From a virus: a stretch of 38,784 nucleotides of DNA. The stretch spans positions 1 to 38,784 of the IMG/VR virus record IMGVR_UViG_3300015371_000097, one strand, 5' to 3'. Below the pieces are notes generated by a model. That model searched no databases and was not told where the DNA came from. It saw only the letters and a list, made by a program, of their open reading frames with translations. Shown here one piece after another: positions 22,577 to 30,032 of the stretch (the stretch's first letter is position 1; every line of letters starts with the position of its first letter). The position numbers were made by a program, and so were the translations under genes.

Positions 22577-23533
22577 ATGCCCGACAACGTCCACGTTCTG
22601 CGAATCATGGTGCGCGGTGCCTACGATCTGCAAGCCCTGCGTATGCAATCCGGCCTACGGCTGTGCGCCAACTTTCGCGCCCGGCTGAAAGACAAGATCG
22701 CCGCCGACGCCGATGAGGATGAAGAAGCCGAGCTTGGCGAGGCTGCACTCAAGGTCATCGAAGAACTCAAATCATCGTATCGCCGCCTCACTGATGGGGT
22801 GGCGCGCAATCGCGCCCTGCCCGACCAGCAAAAGTTTACCGGCGATGCGCTGATCTCGACCTTCACCGAACTCGTGTTGGTGTCGCAGTACATCGATCTG
22901 GAATCGCAGGAGCAGCGTCAGTTTCGCCAGATGACGGCGACGCTGGAAGCGATACCAATCTACAAAGCCTTCCTCGAACACGAACGCGGGGTCGGTCCAG
23001 CGCTGGCCGCCGTGCTGGTGACCTATTTCGATCCGGCCAAGGCACGGCACGTCTCTTCATTCTGGAAATATGCCGGGCTCGACGTGGCGCAGGACGGCAC
23101 CGCTCGCTCGCGGCGCAAGGAGCATCTGATCGAGCGGGCCTATACCGACCGCAACGGCCGCGAAGCCACGCGGCTCTCGACCACCTATAACCCTTGGCTG
23201 CGCATGAAGCTGCTCGGCGGGCTGGCTCCGAGTTTCCTGCGCTCGGCATCACCGCGCCGCAAGCTCTACGACGATTACCGGACGCGGATCATGACCGACC
23301 CGGACCGCAAGAAGGTCACGGTCGCCGAGTGGAAGCGGGCGTTCCACGCCGAGGAGGATGTGCGCAACCTGTGGCCGCCGGGGCGCATCCACAAGGCGGC
23401 GCTGCGTTACATGGTGAAGATTTTCCTGATCGACCTGTGGCGCAACTGGCGCGAACTCGAAGGCCTGCCGGTGACGCCGACCTATCACGAGGCGCGCCGT
23501 GGTTATGCCCACGGTAGCGAAGCAGCGGAGTAG
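22577..23533 (+). CDS. Protein with IS110-type (Transposase_20) C-terminal domain, no RuvC-type N-domain
   Basis: Residues 125-175, with HERGVGPALAAVLVTYFDP then SFWKYAGLDV, match the helix-hairpin-helix-bearing domain of IS110/IS116/IS902 transposases, followed by TTYNPWLRMKL and a C-terminal RIHKAALRYMVKIFL. The first 125 residues are an acidic helical region without the DEDD RuvC-like motifs, so it is unlikely to transpose like IS110. Its length is 318 residues. Arrays 5 and 6 flank it directly. GGAGG lies before the ATG. Confidence 0.8.
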   Translation: MPDNVHVLRIMVRGAYDLQALRMQSGLRLCANFRARLKDKIAADADEDEEAELGEAALKVIEELKSSYRRLTDGVARNRALPDQQKFTGDALISTFTELVLVSQYIDLESQEQRQFRQMTATLEAIPIYKAFLEHERGVGPALAAVLVTYFDPAKARHVSSFWKYAGLDVAQDGTARSRRKEHLIERAYTDRNGREATRLSTTYNPWLRMKLLGGLAPSFLRSASPRRKLYDDYRTRIMTDPDRKKVTVAEWKRAFHAEEDVRNLWPPGRIHKAALRYMVKIFLIDLWRNWRELEGLPVTPTYHEARRGYAHGSEAAE

Positions 23534-23668
23534 CCACTTGATGATAGAAACCCAAAGCGACCCAGCGAGCCAGCATGCTTATAGCCAACCAGACGGGGAA
23601 GCGAGCCATTCGATCAAGCTAACCAACCCAAGCAGCGCGCCATAAACACGAGGCCACCATAGGAGAAG
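23528..23668 (+). repeat. A/B 18-bp array 6 (8 motif positions)
   Basis: Motifs start at 23528 (A-like, containing the TAG of the IS110-like gene), 546, 564, 583, 600, 617, 634 and 651. They alternate A and B with 17-19 bp steps. The array fills the gap to the AGGAG ribosome site of the next gene. Confidence 0.92.
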
Positions 23669-23672
23669 AGCG

Positions 23673-24062
23673 ATGACCATCAATACACCTGACCCGGTCG
23701 AGAACGGCATCAAGGAATGGCAGAAGGTGAAGGCGGCGGCCGAGGAGGCTCTTGCGCGCGCCAGCAAGGCGGAAGAAGAAGCGGCCTTCCTGCGCGGCCA
23801 GAACGTGCTGCTGCAGGAGCAGTGCGAGCAGTCAGGTGAACGGCTGCGCAACATGCAGCAACGCTACGACGAACTCGGCTTGATGTGCGGGGCGCTCGGC
23901 ACCGCCGTGCTGGAGATTATCGACAAGCACAAGCTCGGCGGTTTTCGCAGGGCCGGAAGCATCGAAACGACCGGCGAAGAGGTCACCGAGATCGAGACCG
24001 GTGTGCGCGATCTTATCCGGCAGAATCGACTCAAACCCAAAATCCAAGCTGCGCGGCAGTGA
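23673..24062 (+). CDS. Coiled-coil protein (129 aa)
   Basis: Residues 14-65 form an uninterrupted coiled coil rich in Ala, Glu and Lys (WQKVKAAAEEALARASKAEE onward). The remainder has LGTAVLEIIDKHKLGGFRR and a basic end. AGGAG lies eight bases before the ATG. The TGA lies in the first motif of array 7. The function is unknown. Confidence 0.68.
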   Translation: MTINTPDPVENGIKEWQKVKAAAEEALARASKAEEEAAFLRGQNVLLQEQCEQSGERLRNMQQRYDELGLMCGALGTAVLEIIDKHKLGGFRRAGSIETTGEEVTEIETGVRDLIRQNRLKPKIQAARQ

Positions 24063-24177
24063 CGCCATCGTCCTCCAGCAGACCAATGTTTCAGAGCGGA
24101 GTCAGACCAAATAAGCAAACCAACTTGTGAGGAGCGAGCCAGTATCCACGAGCCAACCACATTTCGTGAGCGTGCCA
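24058..24177 (+). repeat. A/B 18-bp array 7 (7 motif positions)
   Basis: Motifs start at 24058 (AGTGACGCC, containing the upstream TGA), 24077, 24095, 24114, 24133, 24151 and 24169, in the order A-B-A-B-A-B-A with 18-19 bp steps. The last A motif runs into the next gene: AGCGTGCC-ATG supplies its start codon. Confidence 0.9.
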
Positions 24178-24779
24178 TGCAAACCGAAAAGATCACCGTC
24201 AGTCGATGGGAAGCCGCCAAGCTCTATCAGCAATACAAGACTCACGCCGCGTACTCCGAGCCCATCGATTGGGAAGTGCAGCGCACCTACGATCTGCTCC
24301 GCAAGGGCAAGGTCATCATCCGCGCACTTGAGAGCATCAAGCAGGCCGGGCTGAACCGTGACTTTTTGCCCAAGCTGGCGCTTACGTCTGCGCTCGCCAA
24401 GCATTGCCGACTGGTGCGCTACCGCGATGGTCAGTTCTCGATGTCGCCGCGCACCAACTCGCCGCGCTCGACCAAGAATGTCTACAGCTTCAGGGAAAAC
24501 ACCTTCGCGTTTCCGGCTGAAAGTTTCCCGATGAGTTGGGATAAAAAATTTCGGACGAGCCTCAGCGAACATGAAGCTCTTGTGCCGATAATACCGGTCT
24601 TCCTGAGACCAAAACGCGGGCTCGAAAACTACTCGATTCTCTGGGAGGCCGAATGGGAGCGGCTGCCGCCGCGTGACCCGTATTTGCTGCGCCGCATCGG
24701 CAAGGCCGACCTGTGGGTCGTGGTTGCGCACTGGGACTTGACCGAGGTCGAACGCGCGGCGCTATCAACGAGGATGTGA
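24177..24779 (+). CDS. Unknown phage protein (200 aa) starting inside array 7
   Basis: The ATG is part of the last A motif of array 7, and no good ribosome site is visible at normal distance. The product has RWEAAKLYQQYKTHAAYSEP near residue 10 and a C-terminal block, VPIIPVFLRPKRG, YSILWEAEW and DPYLLRRIGKADLWVVVAHW then DLTEVERA, which I know only from phage hypotheticals. The function is unknown. Confidence 0.7.
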   Translation: MQTEKITVSRWEAAKLYQQYKTHAAYSEPIDWEVQRTYDLLRKGKVIIRALESIKQAGLNRDFLPKLALTSALAKHCRLVRYRDGQFSMSPRTNSPRSTKNVYSFRENTFAFPAESFPMSWDKKFRTSLSEHEALVPIIPVFLRPKRGLENYSILWEAEWERLPPRDPYLLRRIGKADLWVVVAHWDLTEVERAALSTRM

Positions 24780-24781
24780 CC

Positions 24782-25327
24782 ATGGACTGTTCACCGATCC
24801 TTGCCCTACTCGCCATCTGTACGCCTGTGCCGGATGGCCCACCAAAGGCGCTGCCGCTGGCGGACGAGAAGCCAGCGGCGGTGTGCATGACCAAAGAGCA
24901 GGCGCGGGCAAAATATCCCAAGGCGTGGTTGTACTGGCACGGAGCGAGCCATTGCTGGGACAACATCCCGGGTCGTCGGTCAAGCACCGCTAGAAGCGAG
25001 CCAATACCCATCAGTAAACCACCCGCGCCGAGCGTGGCCAGTGGATCAAAGCAACCCAACTCCGACCAGCGTCCATCACACGAAATCATCTATCCCGTTC
25101 TGCGCAACAGCCTCGGCGTCGGACCGGAAATGTTGACCGCATACGAACTCACACACTGGCCGCTCTTGATTGATCTCGACGAAATGTTCGACACGCCGCC
25201 CGATCCCGATAATGGCATTGACGGCTGCTGCTGGCCGAAACTGGAGACGCTCGATGAAACGCAAAATCAGCAAATTGCCACCGACCATGTACGTCAAACT
25301 GGAAAAGGGGGCCGGTGGCGGCGCTGA
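24782..25327 (+). CDS. Possibly exported protein with array-encoded linker (181 aa)
   Basis: It starts two bases after the previous stop. The N-terminus MDCSPILALLAICTPVP is weakly signal-like. A block AVCMTKEQARAKYPKAWLYW then HGASHCWDN resembles exported phage proteins with paired cysteines. Residues 72-100 contain SEPIPISKPPAPS encoded by array 8. The last third holds WPLLIDLDEMFDTPPDPDN. The two halves may be separate domains joined by the array. Confidence 0.68.
   Translation: MDCSPILALLAICTPVPDGPPKALPLADEKPAAVCMTKEQARAKYPKAWLYWHGASHCWDNIPGRRSSTARSEPIPISKPPAPSVASGSKQPNSDQRPSHEIIYPVLRNSLGVGPEMLTAYELTHWPLLIDLDEMFDTPPDPDNGIDGCCWPKLETLDETQNQQIATDHVRQTGKGGRWRR
24995..25085 (+). repeat. A/B 18-bp array 8, inside a coding region
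   Basis: Motifs start at 24995 (A), 25013 (B), 25031 (A), 25050 (B) and 25068 (A). The first three are 18 bp apart and in the Ser-x-Pro frame; a one-base insertion before 25050 shifts the motif relative to the frame. A lone A motif lies upstream at 24943 in another frame. Confidence 0.85.
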
Positions 25328-25454
25328 CTGGTACAACACCAGCGACGATATCAAGGCGCTGGCCGATCTGCATAGCAAGGTCGTCGTCGGGGTCTACGAG
25401 CTTCGTGAGACCATGCTGGTGGAGGGCAGCTACAAGCAGAGGAAGATCGCATGA
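25254..25454 (+). CDS. Small unknown protein (66 aa)
   Basis: It overlaps the previous gene's end by 74 bp. GGAG lies seven bases before the ATG. The product starts MKRKISKLPPTMYVKLEKG and is basic at the N-terminus and mixed elsewhere. The TGA overlaps the next ATG. No family is recognised. Confidence 0.55.
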   Translation: MKRKISKLPPTMYVKLEKGAGGGADWYNTSDDIKALADLHSKVVVGVYELRETMLVEGSYKQRKIA

Positions 25455-25639
25455 GCAGCATAATCTGTTGCGATGTGTGCGGCGTCGAGTTGAAGAAGGG
25501 CAAGGGCGTGTACCGTGCAAAAATAGAGGGAGCGTCAGGCGCGCCATACAGGCGCGATTATGACCATGACGCCTACGAGTTGTGTCTCAAATGCGCCAAG
25601 CCGCTCCTGCAATGGAAACGGGAGCATCCGAAAAAATGA
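25451..25639 (+). CDS. Small zinc-ribbon-like protein (62 aa)
   Basis: The product carries CDVC at residues 7-10 and CLKC at 46-49, a pair of CxxC knuckles that would bind one zinc. It starts MSSIICCDVCGVELKKGKG. It is coupled by ATGA overlap at both ends. It may bind nucleic acid or a partner protein. Confidence 0.65.
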   Translation: MSSIICCDVCGVELKKGKGVYRAKIEGASGAPYRRDYDHDAYELCLKCAKPLLQWKREHPKK

Positions 25640-25686
25640 TCGTCATCGATATCAACCAGCGCCTGCGGCTAGGACGGCTGCCATGA
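25636..25686 (+). CDS. Coupled mini-ORF (16 aa)
   Basis: The peptide is MIVIDINQRLRLGRLP. The ATG overlaps the previous stop and the TGA overlaps the next ATG. Length and the V-I-D-x-x-Q-R motif match the mini-ORF at 18046. It may exist to couple translation. Confidence 0.35.
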   Translation: MIVIDINQRLRLGRLP

Positions 25687-25862
25687 GCGACGGCTGGCAA
25701 CCAATGGAGAGCGCACCGCGCGACCCGAAGGTCGTCGTCCGCGTCAAGGTCGATATCGAAAGCGTGCGGGCATACTGGGAGCCGGAGCTTGACCGCTGGG
25801 TGCTGGTACACCCGCTACACATGGAATCAGTGTTCAGGCCGACAGCATGGAAACCAGAATGA
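25683..25862 (+). CDS. DUF551-like small protein (59 aa)
   Basis: The product starts MSDGWQPMESAPRDPKVVV, with the W-x-P-M-x-S-A-P motif of DUF551-type phage proteins, and ends FRPTAWKPE, the matching P-T-x-W end. Members are common in phages and have no known function. Both ends overlap neighbouring genes. Confidence 0.75.
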   Translation: MSDGWQPMESAPRDPKVVVRVKVDIESVRAYWEPELDRWVLVHPLHMESVFRPTAWKPE

Positions 25863-26035
25863 GCGATCTCTTTCCGATCACCAAGGCCGATAAGCTCGCC
25901 TGCATCGAGCGCGAGATCAGGAAACGCGAGGATGTCTACCCGAGACTGATCCAGCAAGGGTCGATGTCGTTCGACCGGGCCGAGCGTGAGATCGCGCTCA
26001 TGCGGGCGATCCGAGAGGACTACCGGAAAGAGTGA
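25859..26035 (+). CDS. Small helical protein (58 aa)
   Basis: The ATG at 25859 overlaps the previous stop. An in-frame ATG twelve bases upstream is possible. The product is strongly charged and helical, with ACIEREIRKREDVYPRLIQQ. The pattern resembles small phage proteins found near replication genes. The function is unknown. Confidence 0.6.
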   Translation: MSDLFPITKADKLACIEREIRKREDVYPRLIQQGSMSFDRAEREIALMRAIREDYRKE

Positions 26036-26046
26036 GCGGAGGCGCG

Positions 26047-27642
26047 ATGGTGTTTGGGTGGTTGAAACGGCTATTCTGGGAGATCGTTGCTTGGTTTCAA
26101 CCGGGCGAACACGGCACGCCTGTCGCACCGCCACCCGCAAAAGAGCAAACCGAAGCTGATGTCTATGCTGCCGGATTGGTCCTCCCTCCAGCACTGCCAT
26201 CGCGGGAGTCAGTACAGCAGCCGAAAGTAATTCGCGAGCGCCGAGTCAAATGGCTCAAGCCTAAAGGCTTGGAAAAACTGGCCAAGCAGGAACGCGAGCA
26301 GCGCCCGGAAGCGGCGGTTGAGCGAAAGCCGAAGATCAAGCGTCCAGTGGCGCACGCCAGCGATGATGATCCTGAGCAGTGGGGTCAGTTTTATTTCCGC
26401 GATCAGGTTCTCGATCAGCTTGATATCTATTTTACCTATCTGAAGCGCATGAGACGCGCTGACAATGACGGCTATCATCTGCATCGCCAACTCGGTATTC
26501 AGATCATGCCGCGTAGTGCAGTGCAGACATTCGATAGTTGGCGGGATGAAGGTCAAATTGATGAACTGTCGGCATGGTGGCGTACACATAGACCTTCCTT
26601 CGGGGCCATCGCTTATGGGGCCGATAAGCAAACAGCGGAGGATGAATCTCATGGAGTCATTGATGCGCCACCAGAATTTTTCGAACGCCACAGAAAGAAA
26701 GTAGGCAGACCAAAGCAAGTAACCAAAAATAGGATTGCCACGATCACTGCTGGCAGCAGGATTGTCGAAGTCGCTGGTGGCATCAAAGAACGCGAGGCAC
26801 TGATCTGGATTCCAAAGTTTCTCTACTTCACCAAGCTGTCACGGGTGCCGTCAGACATTCAGATGGTAAAGAATGCCGATGTCTACAGTATGGTTATTTA
26901 TTGGGACCGCCTTACTGGTTACAGCAAGGGCTGGCATAAGCGTCACAAAGGCGGTATCCCGCAGGAATATGCGCTGTGCATTGATCGCGATTCAAACAAC
27001 ATTCGCGTTTTGCGCAGACAAGTGACTGAAATGATCAAGGTGCGCTCACGGCACGGGCGCAGTGGCTTTATCAACATTCCAGCAAAGTATTGGACCTCGG
27101 CAGCCGATTCGCGGCTGAATTGGGCGTTTGGCAGAAATGATGCCAGCCCGGAAGGTTACCTAATCCGCTGTTTTATTGAAGCGGCGTTGATGTTTGAAAA
27201 TGCCACGCTCGGCTCGATGGTACGCATCGAAGTAAAGAAAGACAATTTGATCGCCACCTTCGGCGTCGACATCAAGCGGATGTCCTATTTTTTCAAAGAT
27301 CGGGACATAACGCTGACGATAAAAGGCAAACGCCCTCGCATCTTCCATATCGTGCGGCCACACATGCGGAAAACAAAGAACGGTGAAATCCCGGTCAAGT
27401 TAACATTTCGTGGTCTAAGGAAATTCACTTGGGGAGGCTACGAGGTCAACATCACCGTTCCGGGCCGAGATCATTTCTCGCTCAGCGAGATGGATATCGC
27501 ATCTGAGCAATACGGTGAGAAAGAGAAATTCCCGAGGAATGGAATGATGACGAATAAGGAGTTGGGTGAGTTCCTTGTGCAATCCATGAAAGACGGAGTT
27601 GGTGCATGGCGAGCCAAAGAGAGATCAACATCACAGAGCTGA
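26047..27642 (+). CDS. Large unknown protein (about 531 aa)
   Basis: I prefer the ATG at 26047, four bases after GGAGG, over the GTG at 26032. The N-terminus MVFGWLKRLFWEIVAWF is amphipathic and may touch a membrane. A Pro-rich and Lys-rich part follows to about residue 110. The rest is a folded region with DSWRDEGQIDELSAWWRTH and WIPKFLYFTKLSRVPSDIQM. No catalytic motif is recognised. The base use is less GC-rich than neighbours by eye, and it is the largest unknown in the window. Confidence 0.72.
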   Translation: MVFGWLKRLFWEIVAWFQPGEHGTPVAPPPAKEQTEADVYAAGLVLPPALPSRESVQQPKVIRERRVKWLKPKGLEKLAKQEREQRPEAAVERKPKIKRPVAHASDDDPEQWGQFYFRDQVLDQLDIYFTYLKRMRRADNDGYHLHRQLGIQIMPRSAVQTFDSWRDEGQIDELSAWWRTHRPSFGAIAYGADKQTAEDESHGVIDAPPEFFERHRKKVGRPKQVTKNRIATITAGSRIVEVAGGIKEREALIWIPKFLYFTKLSRVPSDIQMVKNADVYSMVIYWDRLTGYSKGWHKRHKGGIPQEYALCIDRDSNNIRVLRRQVTEMIKVRSRHGRSGFINIPAKYWTSAADSRLNWAFGRNDASPEGYLIRCFIEAALMFENATLGSMVRIEVKKDNLIATFGVDIKRMSYFFKDRDITLTIKGKRPRIFHIVRPHMRKTKNGEIPVKLTFRGLRKFTWGGYEVNITVPGRDHFSLSEMDIASEQYGEKEKFPRNGMMTNKELGEFLVQSMKDGVGAWRAKERSTSQS

Positions 27643-27890
27643 TTGACCACGCATCGGCGGAACTCGGCAACATGGTGAAGTGGCCGGACTCTGAGGGAGT
27701 ACAAAGTCAGGTTGATCTGTCGATCAAAGCGCTGCGAAAGGTGTTCAAGGAAGACAATTACCCCGACATTTTTCGGTACATGGCAGCAGTGCAGATCGCA
27801 TCGAATATGTTCAACGAGGTTGTCTACCGTGATGCAAAGTTCAGCAATCATAAAAAGGCATGGATAAAGCTCGCCGAGCTTCTGGAGTAA
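27606..27890 (+). CDS. Small unknown protein (94 aa)
   Basis: It overlaps the end of the large unknown gene by 37 bp, with GGAG before the ATG. The product starts MASQREINITELIDHASAEL and is helical and soluble, ending KAWIKLAELLE. It may work with the upstream large protein. No family is recognised. Confidence 0.6.
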   Translation: MASQREINITELIDHASAELGNMVKWPDSEGVQSQVDLSIKALRKVFKEDNYPDIFRYMAAVQIASNMFNEVVYRDAKFSNHKKAWIKLAELLE

Positions 27891-27894
27891 CTGG

Positions 27895-28110
27895 ATGGTG
27901 GACCTTAATGAGCACGGCCTGCGCGACGGACTGAGCGCACTCACCGACATCGTCAAGACGGTGGCGGCGAGCGAGCGCCGTGCCGAGATGCGGATGGCCG
28001 AGGCCGAGGCCGATCTGATCGCCGCACGCAAGGTCCATAGCTACGTGAAGGGCGAGATCGAGGTGTTCAAGGCGCGGCTGCGCGCGATTGAGGATGCGAA
28101 AAAGGCTTGA
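27895..28110 (+). CDS. Coiled-coil protein (71 aa)
   Basis: GGAG precedes the ATG. Residues 25-70 form one long helix, SERRAEMRMAEAEADLIAAR onward. It is the last gene before the operator-controlled excisionase promoter. The function is unknown. Confidence 0.6.
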   Translation: MVDLNEHGLRDGLSALTDIVKTVAASERRAEMRMAEAEADLIAARKVHSYVKGEIEVFKARLRAIEDAKKA

Positions 28111-28132
28111 AAACAAGGGTTCTGGACAGGGC

Positions 28133-28161
28133 TTGTCAAGCTCGGCTTGACACTGTATTCT
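28133..28161 (+). promoter_or_regulatory. Promoter and operator of the xis-int pair
   Basis: TTGTCA at 28133 and TATTCT at 28156 are 17 bp apart. The palindrome TGTCAAG-CTCGG-CTTGACA (28134-28152) covers the -35 and spacer. A repressor bound there would block transcription. The site is nearly identical to that at 37267. Confidence 0.72.
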
Positions 28162-28176
28162 AGTGGGAGTTGTGTT

Positions 28177-28485
28177 ATGTCGGCGCAAAAGAAGGAGATT
28201 CGTGGTTCGCCGATTCGGTTTGCTGTCCAGCCCCGGGATGTGCCCCCGGAAAAGATTGCGAGACTCCTACACCTCACAGTCATCCAATTTCACGGGCTGT
28301 TGCCGCAATTGGAGGACCGAGGCTTTCCCCGGCCTGACCCAACGACAGGAATGTACGATTTAAACGCTGTAAATCTCTGGATGGATAATCGTCATGAGCA
28401 ACTCTACGGAAAACATCGTGATCCTTCCGCTAGGCTTGAAGAGCGGCTTGCCGCCATCCCAACCCGGCGAAATCGGAGAGGATAG
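28177..28485 (+). CDS. Excisionase-like winged-helix protein
   Basis: The product (102 aa) has a small winged-helix-like domain: EKIARLLHLTVIQFHGLLPQ then LEDRGFPRPDPTTGMYDLNA, followed by VNLWMDNRH. This fits AlpA/excisionase proteins that bend DNA for excision. It overlaps the integrase start by 92 bp. GGGAG lies eight bases before the ATG. Control by the operator just upstream suggests induction with the lytic switch. Confidence 0.75.
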   Translation: MSAQKKEIRGSPIRFAVQPRDVPPEKIARLLHLTVIQFHGLLPQLEDRGFPRPDPTTGMYDLNAVNLWMDNRHEQLYGKHRDPSARLEERLAAIPTRRNRRG

Positions 28486-29920
28486 ACGCTTTCTCATATT
28501 GATGAGAGGCAAATGGCGGTGGAAACCAACCACCGAGATGATGCGCCAAGGCTTCAAATTCCTGACGTTCGGGACAGAATTAACTCAAGCCGATCTGATC
28601 CGCGTTGCCGCCCTCAATCGGCAATGGGATGCCTTACGCTTAGAAAATAAGAACGGCGTGGACTACGGATTCCCACCCGGTACCGTTGGTGATGGCTACC
28701 ACCGGGCACTCGCGTTGCGCGCTAAGGAGCGTGAAGCAAAAGGTAAACCACCTCTCACATCGGAACAGGAAAGCGCCGATCACTGGCGGCGGTCGTGGCG
28801 TTGGCTGCATAACACGGTCGGCAATCACGATCCAAAGCGCGTGTCACCAGAAACACTTCTTACCATCTACAGTAATGCGCTCAATCGCGTATCGCTAAAT
28901 GAATCGTTCATGCTGCTCAAAACATGGCGCGCGCTGTGGAAAAAAATGGCCGCAATGGGTTATTGCGATGCCACCAAAGACCCGTCAAAGGCGATATCAA
29001 ATACGGAACCCGATCCACGGCAAGCATTTTGGTTGAACGAAGAGATCATCGTCCTCGTCGATATTGCATGGCGTGAGGGCTTCAAAGGTCTCGCCGCTGC
29101 CATTGCGGTTGGATGGGATACGAGCATGTCGCCAGTTGATGTGCGCAAGCTCACGCTCGGTAAAATGGACAATGATGAATTCGGACCATACTTCACGGTC
29201 GGCCGTGCCAAGACTGGTCGGGCCGCCGCCGGGACCATCACCGAGTGGTCGATCAAAATCTTCAACGACTATCTTGAATGGCTGCGCGAGGAAGGCATCG
29301 AGCTTCAACGCAAGACGCCAATTTTCAGGATGCGCGGCTCGCTCAAGGTACCGCCTCCAAAAAACCCACACAAGAAATATGCGACCGATTGCGTACTCAA
29401 GGCGCTCGCCAATGGCCCACGCTCTCGCGCCGAGATCGTGAGGGCGGTGACGACCGAAATGCCGGGCATTCGTCTGCAGGTCATCGATCAGGCCATCTAC
29501 TCGCTTAAAAAGCCGCCATATGAAAAGATTTTGCAGGGCGACAACAGTGGCGATTATCTCCTCAATCCGAACCCGCCGCTGCCAAAAGAATCGAAGGGTT
29601 CCCGTTGGCAACCGAAACCGTATACCCAAAATCAATTGGGCCGAGATTTCCGCAAAGTCCGGGGCATTGCTTTCGGCAAGACTGAAACGCGCACGTTCGC
29701 CGATATGCGGCGCTCTGGCCTGATGGAGGCCGATGCCGGTGGTGCGACTGCCGAGGTGATGTCGAATAAAGCCGCCAATACGATGGACGCCAACAAGCGG
29801 CTGAAAAAGACCTACAACCCGGTCAACCTTCCGAGTGTCCGTTCGGCTGATGCCCACCGTCTGGTCGGGCGCGAGAAGCTCAAGAAGCTCAATGGCAAAA
29901 AGCTGGCGAAACCAGATTAG
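28394..29920 (+). CDS. int: Tyrosine recombinase (integrase) with an inserted domain
   Basis: The product (508 aa) has a degenerate tyrosine-recombinase core: DVRKL with Arg251, RAKTG with Lys273, TFADMRRSG near 434-442 with the second arginine, and TYNP with the likely nucleophile Tyr474. Residues about 328-390, with CVLKALANGPRSRAEIVRAV and IYSLKKPPYEKIL, look like an inserted winged helix between the catalytic boxes. It ends 30 bp from the 3' end of a tRNA gene, the usual integration target. Confidence 0.85.
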   Translation: MSNSTENIVILPLGLKSGLPPSQPGEIGEDRRFLILMRGKWRWKPTTEMMRQGFKFLTFGTELTQADLIRVAALNRQWDALRLENKNGVDYGFPPGTVGDGYHRALALRAKEREAKGKPPLTSEQESADHWRRSWRWLHNTVGNHDPKRVSPETLLTIYSNALNRVSLNESFMLLKTWRALWKKMAAMGYCDATKDPSKAISNTEPDPRQAFWLNEEIIVLVDIAWREGFKGLAAAIAVGWDTSMSPVDVRKLTLGKMDNDEFGPYFTVGRAKTGRAAAGTITEWSIKIFNDYLEWLREEGIELQRKTPIFRMRGSLKVPPPKNPHKKYATDCVLKALANGPRSRAEIVRAVTTEMPGIRLQVIDQAIYSLKKPPYEKILQGDNSGDYLLNPNPPLPKESKGSRWQPKPYTQNQLGRDFRKVRGIAFGKTETRTFADMRRSGLMEADAGGATAEVMSNKAANTMDANKRLKKTYNPVNLPSVRSADAHRLVGREKLKKLNGKKLAKPD

Positions 29921-29949
29921 GACGGCCTCATCTTCTTTGATGGAACGCT

Positions 29950-30027
29950 TGGCGGGAGTGACGGGGCTCGAACCCGCGACCTCGTGCGTGACAGGCACGC
30001 GCTCTAACCAGACTGAGCTACACCCCC
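29950..30027 (-). tRNA. tRNA-Asp (GUC)
   Basis: The minus strand folds into a full cloverleaf. The acceptor arms are GGGGGTG and CACTCCC, the anticodon loop CTGTCAC gives GUC, and the T arm contains TTCGAAC. The CCA end is encoded. The 3' end faces the integrase. It could be the host gene used as attachment site or a tRNA carried by the phage. Confidence 0.95.
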
Positions 30028-30032
30028 AAAAA

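Noticed and set aside
22577-23533. Complete IS110 insertion sequence
   Set aside because: The RuvC-like DEDD domain is absent, and no element ends or target duplications are seen; the gene fits into the operon with its own ribosome site.
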